From positions 602,501-666,500 of the forward strand of contig CAJHZI010000811.1 in assembly GCA_905160935.1 (NCBI GenBank): a stretch of DNA of 64,000 bases, given 5' to 3'. A model generated the notes under the pieces. That model searched no databases. It was given only the letters and a program-made list of their open reading frames with translations, and was not told the origin of the DNA. The position numbers and the translations under genes are program-made. Of the stretch, positions 1-12,204 are shown piece by piece (within the stretch, counting starts at the first letter, position 1; every line of letters begins with the position of its first letter). The stretch comes from Enchytraeus crypticus. Its lineage: Eukaryota; Annelida; Clitellata; Enchytraeida; Enchytraeidae.

Positions 1-239
1 GGTGGAATATCAGGAGAGAGCCATGATTCTATCAAAAACAGAATATCAATGGACTCGTCAAGAATAAACTGTTGAATGAGTTCAGGTTTGTTTAGGTTTT
101 TCGTGATAGTTGTGGCAGACCGAATATTGTGGCAGTAAGTGGACAGGTTAGAAACAGAAGAAACAGGGCCAGGATTCAACTCAACATCGCCAGATAAAAA
201 TTAAGAGAAAGGTAAGAATGACATTTAAATGTCATTTAG

Positions 240-1390
240 CCGTGAGATTAAGTGAAATGTGTCCTATGTGTCCTATAGAATGGGTCCTATCCAATTCTTC
301 TTCCTTTTTCTTAATACATTTATCAACTTTTTATCTGTACCAACTCTCTCCAGAACTGCCTCATTTGTAACTTCTTGTGTCCAGCTAATCCTCTCCATTC
401 TTCTCCAAATCCACATTTCCAACTTCCTTCCTTAAGGTCCATGTTTCACATCCATACAATGGCATGGTCCAAACCAAAGTTTTCACTATCTTTATCTTTG
501 TGTCATTCTTCAGACTTTTTGTTAAAAGTTCTTTCCTATTACCATAAGCTGCTTTTGCTTGTGCAATTCAACTGAATATTTCAGTCTCACATTTGCCGTC
601 ATCGGTTATAATTTGACCTAAATATTTGAAACTCTTTACCTGTTCCAATTTAGTAAAATTTATTGTGATATTAACTTCACCTTTATTATTGCACACTCTC
701 ATTACCTTGGTCATTTTGATATTAATCTTCATGCCATATCTCAATGCCATATCATTCAGCCTGTCCATTATCTTCTGCATTCCAGTCTCGCTGCCCGCTA
801 CATTCCTTGGTCATCTGCAAATCGTACATCTTGTAACAATTTTCCTCCTACATTTATTCCTTCATCCATGTCTTCCACGGCTTCCTCCTCAGCGTAAATG
901 TTAAACAGCTGCGGCGAAATGCTGCAACCTTGTCTTACTCCACGTCCTATTTCACCTTCTTCTGTGTTTTCCTGTTGGATTTTGATTACTGCTCTTTGAT
1001 TCATATACAAGTTTAAAATTAGTCTTCTATCTCCCCAGGCAATTCCTATTCTCTTCAAGATAATTATCATCGTTATCCAATCAAGCCTTTTCAAAGTCCA
1101 CAAAGCATACAAAAACGTCATTTCCAAATTCTAAGCTTCTTTTGCAAAGAACCCGCTCTGTCTTCAATTCCCCTTCTTTACCCATTATACTAATGTTCTT
1201 TGCATCTCCTTCTATTTCTTGTCGATTCTTGTCAGTATCCTGACTTCCTGTTACAATAGATCTGACCTCCCTCTTGTATCATATTCTGCTAAATCATCAC
1301 ACTTTTCAATCCACCAATGATCTTTGTCTTTGTACGTAATTTTTTTAAGATCATTTGCTTTGTCTGTAATTCTACTAAGCCCTAGATCAT
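240..1390 (-). mobile_element. RTE-like LINE fragment, copy A (RT and C-terminal region)
   Basis: Read on the minus strand this encodes a non-LTR reverse transcriptase in several frames. Visible motifs are [16 protein letters not shown] (RT palm), FADDQGM in place of the usual FADD block, and the thumb segment around [15 protein letters not shown]. Towards 240 comes the family's C-terminal region (RISWTQ-like and RKRKK-like stretches), seen better in the copies at 57.7-59.5 and 61.4-63.2 kb. Frameshifts and stops make it a dead copy, and no endonuclease is present. The C-terminal architecture resembles BovB/RTE-type elements, so I place it there with moderate confidence. Confidence 0.75.
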
Positions 1391-1559
1391 AACATTAATG
1401 CTAATAAATGGCGTGCCTTTGCTAAAGCTAGTATTCACTCATTGAAGGAGCCCCGGGTCTCTTCCACTCAGATGGCAAGTGTCCAGAATGGCTAAATCTC
1501 ATTCGCAGCAAGGTGATAAGTGATTGGCCTGTGATGTAACGGTTATTTACAACCTAGCT

Positions 1560-1910
1560 AAATCTTACTTACATGCTAGCTCTATTTCTGCGGGCGGTGC
1601 AGCGGAACTAGCTGCCAAACAAACATTAAATAAGTACAGAAATTTACCATCAACATAGGATTTTCTTCCTATAGTCGTAGAAAAGTTTAGTCCATGGAAT
1701 GAAGCAGCCTCAGAATTTTTTTCTGCAGTTGGCAGAAGAATATCTGCATTATCAGGTTACAAGCGTGAAATCTCATTTCTAAGACAAATTATCTCGATGG
1801 CTCTGCAAAGTGTCAATGATGTTCGCTTCAGAGGATCAATTTGTGTTCTATTCAATTCAGTATATAATGATACAAATATTCTAAGTCTCTCTACAGTATT
1901 CTACTCCTGA
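1560..1910 (+). mobile_element. Possible LINE pol C-terminal fragment
   Basis: One plus-strand frame reads through stretches such as SPWNEAASEFFSAVGRRISA and SFLRQIISMALQSVNDVRF. They resemble a segment often found downstream of reverse transcriptase in invertebrate retroelement polyproteins, where an 'interior to G-R-R-I to I-S-M-A-x-Q' pattern recurs. The frame contains a stop and has no start. Assignment is by pattern only and could be wrong. Confidence 0.3.
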
Positions 1911-2329
1911 CGTATCTGCTTTTAACGCTTGCATTGATACATGTGCTGGCGTCCCGAAATGTGTCAAGTGGAATTATTTCTCTAGAATCAAGTTTTTCTG
2001 CTGGTTGTCAATTTGGTTCAGAACAGGGAGTCCTTATTCAAAATGTTCGTGCTTTGCATGATTCTAACGTTCTGAATGCGTTGTCAGCAGTCTACAAGCA
2101 TCTAGCCCATGCACAGTATTTACTATAAGTAGTATATAACTTCTATATTTCTTCATACCCTCTTACTGATTCTTTATTTTTGATCACAGAATGGTTACTT
2201 GTAAAATACCATATCAAATTGTCTACTCTCAATCCCGTATTACTAAAACATTAGTAACTGTCTACTCTCAATCCCGTATTACCAAAACAATAAATATTAG
2301 GATATTATCTTGGGGAAATTATCTTCTAT

Positions 2330-3725
2330 AAACACCATCATTATTCTTCCGATATTCTCTCTGCTCTCTCTTGTAATCCAGAATCCTCTGTCACTAGCTT
2401 CTGTCTACAATTTGAATATATCTTCACAGCTCTTCTAAACAAACATGCTCCTCTCAAACAAATCGTCTGTCATTCACGACCATCTAAGCCTTTTATCACT
2501 CCTGAAATTCTTAATCTTATTCTAAGCCAAAGAAACTTCGTTCTAGTCTTGAAGCACAATTTAGGCGAAATAGTACACCAGAAAATAAACTGCTCTTTAA
2601 ATGTCAATCGGCTAATGTTCGAGAAATTATTTGCTAAATCTAAAAGCTTCTATTTAAAAACCTTATTGCTGAAAATAAACATAACCTAAAAAATAACAAT
2701 GGAATAGATTATCTGCTCAGTAGTAATACATCTAAATCTCTTCCTTCCGATGTCGATCTACCACTCTCGCCTCATCCTTCCTGAACTTCTTCAGTGATAA
2801 AATTACCAACCTTTTCAACTATTGGCCAATTTCTAATCTTAACTCATTTATTTCCAAATTCCTCAAAAGGATTATAAATTCACGTCTTTGTCTTCATTTA
2901 GATTTTTTCTCATCACACTCACCTTTTCAATCTGCCTATCATAAATTCTCCTAAACCGAAACAGTACTAACCAAGATTTACAACAATCTCTGTCGTAGCC
3001 ATGGACGCACAACATGTATCTGCCCTAGTTTCTTCTCGATCACTCTGCTGCTTTTGACCATAAATCACAATAAAATTATACTCCTTTCTAGATGTATTCA
3101 TGCTTCATCATCTCTGATAAGGCTCATGGCCTACTCTCGTCATACCTCTCACAGCGTACCCAATCTGTAATTATTGAAAACACTTTATCACCATCCTGCA
3201 CTATATCTTGTGGAGTTCCTCAAGGTTCTGTGCTTGGTCCCCTCCTTTTCACCTTATATACCTCATCCTTATCCTTATCCTCATCCTCATTCTCATCCTT
3301 ATATACCTTATCACCCTCTTAAGTCACTTGTTAACTGATTCGATGCTGAAATTTCACTTTTACACTGATGACACCCAGATTTACATCTCGTTCTCTAGTC
3401 CCAATTATTTTGATGCTCTGTCCAAGACTACATCTACCCTTGATCTAGTTCACTCTTGGTCTTGCACTAATAGGCTTGATGTCAATCCTTCAAAAACTGA
3501 ATACCTTCTCATCAGCACCCCACAGCAGCGCAATAAAATAACTAGCTCAACCATAACATTTAAAAATATCCCGATAATACCCACAGATTCTTCACGTAAC
3601 CTTGGTTAATTTTTGATTCAAATCTAAACTTCAAAACACATATTTCAGCAGTCTGTCATTCTTCTTTATTCCATATCCGTCAATTACGTCAAATTCGTAA
3701 GTCCCTTGATATCAATTCTCATCAG
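2330..3725 (+). mobile_element. CR1-like LINE fragment (pre-RT and RT), decayed
   Basis: Plus-strand frames give the region before RT (LNKHAPLKQIVCHSRPSKP near 2440-2490). Then come the RT motifs CGVPQGSVLGPLLFTLY near 3210-3260, FHFYTDDTQIYI near 3350-3390 (YTDD in place of YADD) and LDVNPSKTEYLLIS near 3475-3515. A hexamer-type repeat (tcctta/tcctca) at about 3262-3300 is inserted in the RT. The same C-terminal segment occurs again at 19.44 kb, where the 3' end with its (ATTG)n tail is kept. Frameshifts and stops mean it is not functional. Confidence 0.7.
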
Positions 3726-3904
3726 GCTGGATTTGGTACCATAGTGCTCAATGTTGTCATGGACGACAATAGCACTCTAATACTGTTGTTGTTGTTACTG
3801 TTGTTGATGATAGGAGTCTGTAATTTAAGTGTAGTTCTGATATTTATGAGGCGCTGTATAGCGCTCTATATTGTGTACACAAAAAAATTAAGATTTTAAA
3901 AATT

Positions 3905-4030
3905 CTGGTAAAGCTAAGGTTAACATCAGTTTCCTCACTCGAAAGCAATGTCAGTGACGAGCAAGCTCAGGATTTGAACTCCGTACATATTGATCCGCGG
4001 TCGAGTACCATACCAACTTCGCTACTGGCC
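3905..4030 (-). mobile_element. tRNA-like SINE head
   Basis: On the minus strand an A-box-like TAGCGAAGTTGGT (4012-4024) is followed about 30 bp later by a B-box-like GGAGTTCAAATCC (3970-3982). This is pol III promoter spacing. The head is followed by a body containing CTTTCGAGTGAGGAAAC. The same head and body occur on the plus strand at 18.9 kb and 22.2 kb, so this is a dispersed family rather than a tRNA gene. Confidence 0.6.
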
Positions 4031-4110
4031 CCAGATTAATCAATCAATCAATGAGAATTTAACGTCCGGTTCCTCTCCATAAGGCAATGTCAGGGACGTC
4101 AAGATTAGGA
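4030..4110 (-). repeat. CR1/SINE-type 3' tail with (ATTG)n
   Basis: On the minus strand this reads CCCTGACATTGCCTTATGG, then a segment rich in GGAACCGGACGTTAAATTC, and ends in repeated ATTG. The same tail ends the CR1 copy at 20.34 kb and the SINE at 19.10 kb. Confidence 0.6.
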
Positions 4111-4429
4111 TGAGGAGTTTGTTTTGTTGAATGAACATTGCAAAAACAGAGTCTAAAAAATTTGAACTACACCTAAACCCTCTCACTAACCCCTAGTAAC
4201 AACCCCATGAACTTGTAAAAGTGAGTAAAACTTTAAAATAAAGTTCTAAAACTTAAAAGACGCGAGCGACAATTGAACCCTGGACGCTGCGTTTTAAAGC
4301 CTAACACAGCGCCATGGAACTTTTGGATGCAATGCACGTGAACAACAACTAAACAAAACAGAATTAGAGTGATACTGTCGTCCATGACAACACTGAGTAC
4401 TGTGGTACCAAATCCAATCCCATGAGCAG

Positions 4430-6100
4430 TGTGGGGTCCAAAACGGTGCAAGCCAAAATCCAGGAGTTCAGTCCGAGGAAGGGTCCTAGTGGAATGGAGG
4501 TTAACGTGAATGTTGGTTTACGTGAATATTTAATGTGAATGCGAATAGTAAGTGAATGGAGGTTTACGTGAATGTTGAATAGAGATCAACATTCAGCATA
4601 CCGTACTAGAAAATCCTAATCGATTCTGCTAAGCTTATATAAGTAATATTTATGTCTAGGCCTATGCGCAAAATATTTGTTAAACAGTAAACCACTGCGT
4701 ATTTATAAACGGACGGAAATGGAAATTTCCATTATATTCTGTAGACTGCAGGGAATGGGCCGGGTAAGGGGTAACTAAGCTGTGGATCGCGACCCGACGA
4801 TGGGTCGCGAGGATGTTGCAGTGGGTCGCCAAGGGCCTCCAAAAACATAAAATCTTACATTGTTTTTTCATATGATTTTTAGTTATTTATAATTTTATTT
4901 GGACAATTCGCCAGTGCCAAATTTATTGATTCCGCACAGCATGCAGCAGGCCTAAGCGGACAATGTTTGTAAACAGGATTCGATCATACCTATGAGTAAT
5001 GATAGACAAGAGATAGTATTGCCCAATAATTTCGAAGCACCACGGCCATGATGCAGAACCACCTGCATCAACCATAGAGTAAATATAGGCAGAGATAGCA
5101 TTATTTATAGAGACAAGGTCCTATACTAAACGTCCTAATGGCTGCGAAGCCGTTCAGCCATTGTTTTGAATAATTTTCCTACATTTTCGAAAATTTGAAA
5201 ATTGAATTTCAGTACCAATGAGCTATATTCTATTTAATTAAGAAAATGTATATAATATAATTTTATTCATTAAATATATTTCTCAAAATATTATGGTATG
5301 AACTTGGTGTCTAAATTTTTTCATATAAATATCCTAAATCATGATGCAGAAACTTCAAATAATTGTGACTGTCACAGTTCCCTAAATAAGCAATTGGAAG
5401 TCACGAAACAACTAATTGTCGACCGTGTCCCACTGCGATTTCCTTAATATTACAATTTTATTTCGCGCAAGAATGCTCACGTTTAGGTTAGTGTCATGGT
5501 TATGAGTAGGGTTAGAGTTTGAGTGAAGATTAGGATTCGGGTTACAACTATTTAAGAAACACTTATAAGGCTTACCATTATTTTATTTGATTATTATTTA
5601 TCTAATCTGTCACAAATATCTAAACTCAGTCAAAGAATTGTTCTTCCGAGGCTTTCTACTCATGTCTCTTGCAGTGATCTATTTAATAAGCATCAGACTG
5701 TTTTTACTAATCATCGAGTGTGTGGTGTAATATGCGAGATTGTGTGGTGTAGTGTATATGCGGGGTATATGTAGCATGCGGGGTATGCGTGGCAATTAGA
5801 AAGCACCGTATTTATTAAATCGAAACACACCACATACCACACAAAATGAAAACAATCACACGAAAATAGTCAAAAATTGAATAGAAAGCAAAATAAAAAT
5901 AGCATCAATCAAGCAAATTAAGTAGATGCAGAAGCAAAAGGCCATCAAAGAGAACGAGAAGCGTTCTATCTAGTTGAACACCTATTTATCCAGAGTTATT
6001 AAACAAACAGAAACATACAATAAAATAATAAAGTAAATTGTCGTAAACTTTAACCATTTGGATAAATTGGAATTAAATAGATTGGTGGAACAGCACATGT
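4430..6100. other. AT-rich stretch with no recognisable gene
   Basis: I see no long open frame, RNA gene or confidently identifiable transposon here. A short duplicated GGTCGCGA-type patch lies near 4785-4830 and may be the edge of an old hAT-like element. The rest is AT-rich unique or heavily decayed sequence. Confidence 0.4.
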
Positions 6101-6104
6101 AGTG

Positions 6105-7900
6105 TGTGTAACGAACGGGGTTTCTCTAGCGTTTCGCGGCCGACGAGGCCTCCCGTGTTACATCGAGGGGAGAGATTTTCTTATACGAAATCCCACTTCT
6201 GACACCATTTACAACGAACGGGGTTTCTGCAACTAGAGCGCGCGGCTGGCGAGTCCTCCCGTGTTACAGCGAGGGGAACGTATTTCTCTCACCCTCAATA
6301 TTTTGTCCTGGGAACCCGGATCATCGGGTTTGTCGGCCCGGCCCGAATCGGGAGTGGGGACTCTCTCCACGTCGTCACGTTGTAAAATGATATTTTGGAT
6401 ATTGAGGATGGACGGCAGCGATTCGAGATGGCAGCGTACTAGTTGAATGATCTATTTAAGGTACCGCTTGTCAGGAGGAACCGAGGATGCTGCATCTCGA
6501 ATGACCTATATTCGTTCAACTTCAATCTATTAATTCGAGTGACCGACCCCTTGTTTCTTTCGTAAATTCTCTTCCGTAATGTGATTCTCGGGGCGAAGTG
6601 ATGTGGTGACCCGAACCGGGAGTAGAAGCGCACTCCACATCTACTATATTTTAGGCGAGTACGCTTGAGTTTCTGCAATGCTTCTTAATTTACAAATTGG
6701 GCGTAGTAGATAATTATATGATTGGTTGTTTTAACTGCGACGAACTTTATTCTTCTTTACCCTATAACACTTACCTATATCTTTTTAGATTTTATTCTTC
6801 CCTATTCTTTTAATATTGGTCTTTCCGTAGTTTTCTCTCTAATCCATCGTTGCTGAAGTGGTGTAATGGGCCTTTCCTTTAATGCGGTGAAATCCGTGGA
6901 TAGTCTACTAGTCATTGGAAATCCCACTTCACCATCCTTTTAATATTGATCTTCCTGAAGTTCCTTCTCTCGTCCATCGTTGCTGAAGGTGGTACAATGG
7001 CTTCTCGTGTATTCACTACGAAATCCGTGGATAGTCAACTGGTCATAGGTAATCCCGCTTCCGCCTGCAGAGACGAACTCGACCCAGGCGCTTAGCAAAT
7101 ACCTGCAGAGACGAACTCGACCCAGGCAATGCCGTCGCTAGCCTCCCGTCTGCAGAGGCACACTCGACCCAGGCGCTTAGCAATTACCCGCAGAGACGGT
7201 CTCGACCCGGGTAATGCCGTGGACTTCCAGCCTCCCGCGCGCAGAGACACACTCGACCCAGGCGCTTAGTAAATACCCGCAGAGACGGACTCGATCCGGG
7301 TAACTTCTGGACTCGCTCGCCAGTCGGCAGTGCTTCGAGACGGCAGCTTTTTCGTCCAATGTTTTACTAAGGGTACCGTTTGTCAGGAGAAACCGAGTTG
7401 CTGCGTCTTCTTGGTAATTGGATTCTCGGGAACCCGGTCCGCGCTGGCCCGAGTCGGGAGTAGAAGCGTACTCCACGTCTTCTACGTATTTAGGCGATGA
7501 CGGTTGAGCTTCTGCCATGTTTCCTTAGTAGATTCTCTTCCGTCGTTCTCGGGGCGAAGTGATATGGTGACCCGAACCGGGAGTGGAAGCGTCTGCAATC
7601 TTTCAGGCGACTACGATTTAGTTTCCGCCCTGCTTCCTAGTCTTGAAACCTGTAGCAGATAATTATATGATTGGTTGTTTTAACTGCGACGAACTTTATC
7701 TTCTTTACACTATTGAAACTTCCCTATATCCCTTTTTTTAGACTTATTCTTCCCTATCTCTTTTCCTATATTGGTCTTTCCGTAGTTTCTACTCTCGCCT
7801 TTGCTGAAGGTAGTATAATTGGCTTTCCGTGTAGTCGATGAGAAATTCGTTGATAGTCAACCGGTAATTGGTAATCCTACTCCCGCCTAATTTTTTAAAA
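6105..7900 (-). mobile_element. GC-rich LTR-retrotransposon-like repeat block
   Basis: This block is much more GC-rich than its surroundings and contains several copies of shared modules: TAACGAACGGGGTTTCT, ACCGCTTGTCAGGAGGAACC, GGCCCGAGTCGGGAGTAGAA and TATGGTGACCCGAACCGG. At 6190-6207 the minus strand reads TGGTGTCAGAAGTGGGAT. That looks like a primer-binding site directly after an LTR end. The same modules recur at 54.55-55.49 kb and, more weakly, at 21.18-21.57 kb. I see no gag or pol. LTR origin is inference from the PBS-like motif. Confidence 0.45.
7050..7330. repeat. Minisatellite inside the GC-rich repeat
   Basis: Units built from CGCAGAGACGGACTCGACCC and CAGGCGCTTAGCAAATACC alternate in tandem, with variants. 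Three to four imperfect units are visible. The same array occurs at 55.17-55.40 kb, so it travels with the repeat family. Confidence 0.65.
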
Positions 7901-8083
7901 TAATTGACTCAACATGATCTCTGAAGGATAAGTCTTCATCGATCTCCATTCCTAGAAATTTTACGCATTTGACCATTGTTAGTGTCGTTTGTTCAATTTG
8001 TAGATTCAGTTTGTGATTAGAGATGTACTCTTCATCCTTCAAATTCAGGAAAAGGATAATGTAGGCTGCAGGGGCGGATTCAG

Positions 8084-8170
8084 GAATTTTCCAATCCTAA
8101 GTCTAGCATATCCCAGCGAACAACGTCTAGTTGTTCGCTGGGATACGCTTGACTTAGGATTGGAAAATTC
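8084..8170. repeat. Near-perfect hairpin, 41-bp arms
   Basis: Arms 8084-8124 and 8130-8170 are reverse complements with two mismatches around a 5-nt loop. The right arm abuts the SINE-like unit that starts near 8174. Confidence 0.85.
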
Positions 8171-8173
8171 AAT

Positions 8174-8375
8174 ATTGGGGCGGGATTAGCGCAGTCGGTT
8201 AAGCTGCGCGTCAGTTGAACGAAGTTAAGCTTCATCGCACCGGTTAGTACTTTGTGGGCGACCACCTTGGAAGACCGAGCGTTGACAGCTTTGGAAGAAA
8301 AAAAATCCCGAGGGAGTTGGAAGGTTATTCTTAAATCCGCACAGGCTGCTATTGGAGTGCCAGCAAAAGGCAACG
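8174..8375 (+). mobile_element. SINE-like unit with tRNA A-box and 5S-rRNA-like segment
   Basis: TAGCGCAGTCGGTTA (8187-8201) matches a tRNA A-box. About 40 bp on, 8241-8290 (GGTTAGTACTTTGTGGGCGA, then ACC and a CCGAGCG-type end) closely resembles the 3' third of eukaryotic 5S rRNA. No B-box is evident. The unit looks like a chimeric tRNA/5S SINE head. It is too short and divergent to be a working 5S gene. Confidence 0.45.
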
Positions 8376-8659
8376 ATTACTAATAAACATTAAGGGGAAT
8401 GGAGGAAATAACGAAAACTACAAAAACAGAAACCAAGAAAGGAAACCATGTGGCACATGCGGGATGTCATTTGTGTAACTATATGAACAAAAAAAAATTA
8501 AAATAAAATATTGCCTACTCTCCAAATATAATTGATACTCATGCAGATAAAGTTATTTCGATACAGGTAGGCCTACATTGTGATATTGCTGTTGATAACT
8601 ATCTTATGGTAAGAAATGGAATGTGATTCATACGTATAAGTTTACCCAAATTGTAAATC

Positions 8660-8850
8660 CAGCAGGGGCGGATCTACGAATTTTTTAAGGGGAGGGTCGA
8701 AATTTTTTTTTTGAGAGTACTCTTTTTTTGCATACCCCCTCCCCCCTTCTTCGGGACATGTGACACAACCAGAAAAATGCTGTAGGGGGGGGGGGGCTCA
8801 ACATTTTTTACTACTACGCTCGACCCATAGAGTGAGTCTTCTTATCGTGT
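8660..8850. repeat. MITE-like repeat, 'ggcggatc' family, short copy
   Basis: It begins GGGGCGGATCTACGAATTTT and contains the TTCGGGACATGTGACACAAC segment and a G-rich run. The copies at 13.2-13.37, 14.4-14.54 and 18.1-18.22 kb hold the same segments in inverse order. Confidence 0.55.
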
Positions 8851-9017
8851 CCTTATACAGCATTAATCCAGCGTCTGACACAATTTTTCGCCCGATCATT
8901 AAACTCTCTGAGATCCTCACGCGTGACCCCACCACCGGTCAAGTTGCAGTTCATCAAATGATCAATGTCCTCCTCCTGCAGGCCGCATTCACATACTGTA
9001 GAGCGATTATATTAGCC

Positions 9018-11930
9018 CTATCGGTTCATTGCAACCTTTGTCCGACCGACACCTGTCCTAAATCTATTTAAGCATGACCAGGTTCGTCGATCCTCATCGC
9101 ACCCACACGGAAGACTTTCTGACGCTTCTACACATATTTTATCCTCTGGAACTGATTGGAGATGTTCTCTCCACATCTGGAGACGAGATTGTTCCACTGA
9201 CTGAGATAATGGCGACACTGAATTTAAGAAGCTGTGCCTTGATTTGAGTCGCGATCTCCGAGGATTTTCACCATGTAATGGATGTCGTTGATCCTGTTCT
9301 TGTCTACTTCTTTCAGCTTGGCTAGCGACATTACGTCTGATGGCTGGTGGTGCTATGCCAGAGAGCAAGTACAGACTGTCCTTACTTGTTGGTTTCAGGC
9401 AACCTGTTATATGACGACACGCAGCATTAAGAGCACTGTCAATTTTATGGGCATGTGTGGAGCGACCCCAAACAGCGCAGGCATACTCAGTGCTAGAGTA
9501 GCAGAGGGCCAATGCTGTGGAGCGTATTGTGTTGGCCTTTGCACCCCAATGAGTGTTCGCCAGTTTTCCTAATATTGAATTTCTTGTACTGACTTTTGCC
9601 TTCGTCTTTCCTACATGCTGCTTGAAACTTAGAGTCCTATCTAAAGTTACACCAAGGTATACTGGGTGTGTACAGTGTTGTAGTTCTACACCTTCCCATG
9701 TAACTTTAAGCTCTTTACTAGCATCCTTATTTCTTAAATGAAACGCGCACACTTGTGTTTTTGTAGGATTAGATTTTAGGTGATTTTCCGCATAATATAC
9801 CGACAGTGATTCTAGGACTTCATTTAGTCGTTTTTCAATGTCACTGAAATTCTTAGACTGATATGCAGAACAGTTGTCATCAGCATAGATGAAACTTCTG
9901 GTATTCTGCATAATTGGCTGATCATTCGTGTAGATGTTGAACAGAATATGTGCCAAAACACTCCCTTGAGGAAGACCATTCTGCTGCTTCCTCCATCGGC
10001 TCTTTGGGTGACCTCCGAGTTCAACATAGAAGCGACGATTCGTTAGGAGTTGGTGGATGAATTTAGGCAATTTATAATCCTTCGTTATGTTGTACAACTT
10101 TGTGATGAGTCGTCTATGGCACACAGTGTCGTATGCGGCTGACAGATCCACAAATACAGCTCCAGTAATGAGACCCTTCTCAAAGCCATCTTCGATGTAT
10201 TGTGTTAGATTTACTATCTGACTGGTGCATGATTTCCCTGGATGGAACCCACATTGCTGCTCTATCAACTTTTCATCGACTACTGGCAGCATTCGATTAA
10301 GGATCATGCGTTCTAGTAGCTTGTACGTATGGCATAGTAGTAATATAGGCCTGTAGCTTTTTGCATCATTGGGATCTTTTCCAGGTTAGAGTAAAGCTAT
10401 AACTTTAGCTTGTCTCCATAAGCATGGTATTGTATAGTTTGTTATACATTCATTGTCTAACAACCACGCTCTAGCCTTGATTCCAAAGTGCTTGATTAAC
10501 TCACTCCCTATGTCATCTATTCCACATGCTTTGCCATTCTTTAGACAATCGATTGCAGTCAGAAGTTCGTCTGATGTGAATGGCTGCAATATACAACCAT
10601 TGACATCGGAGCAACGTTGATCTGATGCTATCTTTGGCCGTGGTTCTTTTCGCGAACCCGTGGGGCTCTTACCATTAAGTATAAGTTGATGGGCAACCTG
10701 ATTTGCTGTTACACTGCTATAGACTTTTGGCTTTGTGAAGTCATTTGTTAGTATTCTAATATTTGACCAAGCCTTCTTATTATTATGTGTCATATCGGTT
10801 GACTCAATCATATTCTGCCACTTCTTTTGTCGTTCATCTGCAAGTTTTACTAAAAAACTTATTATGTCAATGTTACTTTATAACATTGTTATAGTCTCCT
10901 CGTCAAATGGATCCTTTTCATAGGCTTCTGTATATGCCTGGTACAATTCTTTGATTTCTTGTGTTAATCCGGGTATGTATTCAATCCTGCACCCTCGAGG
11001 GATATGCTTTCTTGCCACTCGTTTAATTTCCTTCACGAAGATTGTATAATCCTTACTGCATGGTTTGATCCTATTGATAGATTTTTCAAGCTCATCGCTG
11101 AAACCGTCCCAGTCAGCCTTCTTGTAATTAAAACGGCGTCGAAATGGAACCTTATTCTGTGAAACCACTGCCTTGATCTCCACAGCTATTGGTCTATGTT
11201 GTGTGTGAGGTATAGGAGACAGAACCTTTTTATGACACACCGGTGATATCCGCTGACTGACAAAAATGAGATCTGGGTTGTAATCTCTGCCCCAGCGTCC
11301 ACTGTTGAATGAGCTTGACTGCTTAAGATCATGGATTAATGTGAGCTGATTAATTTCTGCCCACAATTCCACCCTTCGCCCATTTTCGTTGCTTTCCTTG
11401 TAACCCCAGCTAGTGCTGTGGCTGTTAAAGTCCCCCAAGAATATTTCTGGCATTCCTAACTTAGGAACTGTAGATCCATCTAACTTGAATTCGGTATTTG
11501 GCGGTTTATATTGACGAAATTCCGACGCCATCGATTTCTATTGACAACTTTTCAATACCAAAGCTATTTGACACTGACACAGCATCGGCCTTCATGTTGT
11601 TCTTAATAAGTATGGCGCTGCCGTATTTAGCGTGTGGTATTTCTGCGATTAGAGACATTCCATATACATTCGGTCTAGTGTGCGATTTATCTCTGTGGGT
11701 TTCCTGTAGACAAAGTATCTGACTGTCTGTTTCCCGACATAAATCGGCGAGCAACTGCTGCTTTGGGGCCGATAAACCTTCAATGTTACAAGAAATAATA
11801 TTGAACTGTTTAGCGCCTCCATCTGCTGCTGCCACCTTGCGAGTGTTGCAAGTATGATTAGGCATATCTGCTGTACGGTATCTGCTGTATAAAGTTGTAG
11901 TAGTATTGACCGGGTCGCGACATAAAACGC
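9018..11930 (-). mobile_element. Jockey-like LINE with endonuclease and reverse transcriptase, frameshifted
   Basis: The minus strand encodes most of a LINE pol. The endonuclease (about 11865 to 11200) shows SCNIEGL, LCLQETH, GDFNSHSTSWG and the QHRPI end motif, split by a frameshift near 11520. The RT (10307 to 9018, 429 codons open, plus an upstream piece at 10811-10386) shows VFVDLSAAYDTV, NGLPQGSVLAHILFNIYTND and SFIYADD. The C-terminus ends in a CGCDEDRRTWSCLNRFRTG region. A break separates the two RT pieces near 10380-10310. Motif style fits the Jockey/I group; a finer assignment needs a phylogeny. Not functional as read. Confidence 0.85.
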
Positions 11931-12204
11931 TACTACTGTGACCCTTTTGGTTTCACCTAAGCTGGCATCAGATTCTGTTACTTTCCATTGTCTTATGCGA
12001 CCAAATCCAGTCAATAGGCCGCAATTTTTAAATTATTAAAATTATTTATAATTTATTTGAGAAAAATAAACAGAGCGCCATATTGTCAGAGCTGCCACTT
12101 ATAGAGTGAGTGTATCCACGTATCTTACCCAGCCCCACTCATGCATGCACACACTAAAGTAAGAAGAAAACCTAAAATGCCTAAATTCCTACATTTGTTT
12201 TGAA

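Larger units (their letters stand above)
3728..4418. repeat. Inverted-repeat pair (about 55-bp arms)
   Basis: The sequence at 3728-3783 (ATTTGGTACCATAGTGCTCA onward) reappears inverted at about 4364-4418, with roughly 10% mismatch. A related inverted copy lies at about 35795-35870. Between the arms are a minus-strand SINE and a CR1-type tail. This could be a foldback/MITE element into which the SINE inserted, or two copies of one repeat in opposite orientation. Confidence 0.4.

Noticed and set aside
7050-7330. CRISPR or rRNA spacer array
   Set aside because: It is an imperfect minisatellite that travels with a dispersed repeat; no rRNA-like sequence is adjacent.
8230-8300. Functional 5S rRNA gene
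   Set aside because: Only the 3' third resembles 5S, and it carries mismatches and a tRNA-like upstream part.
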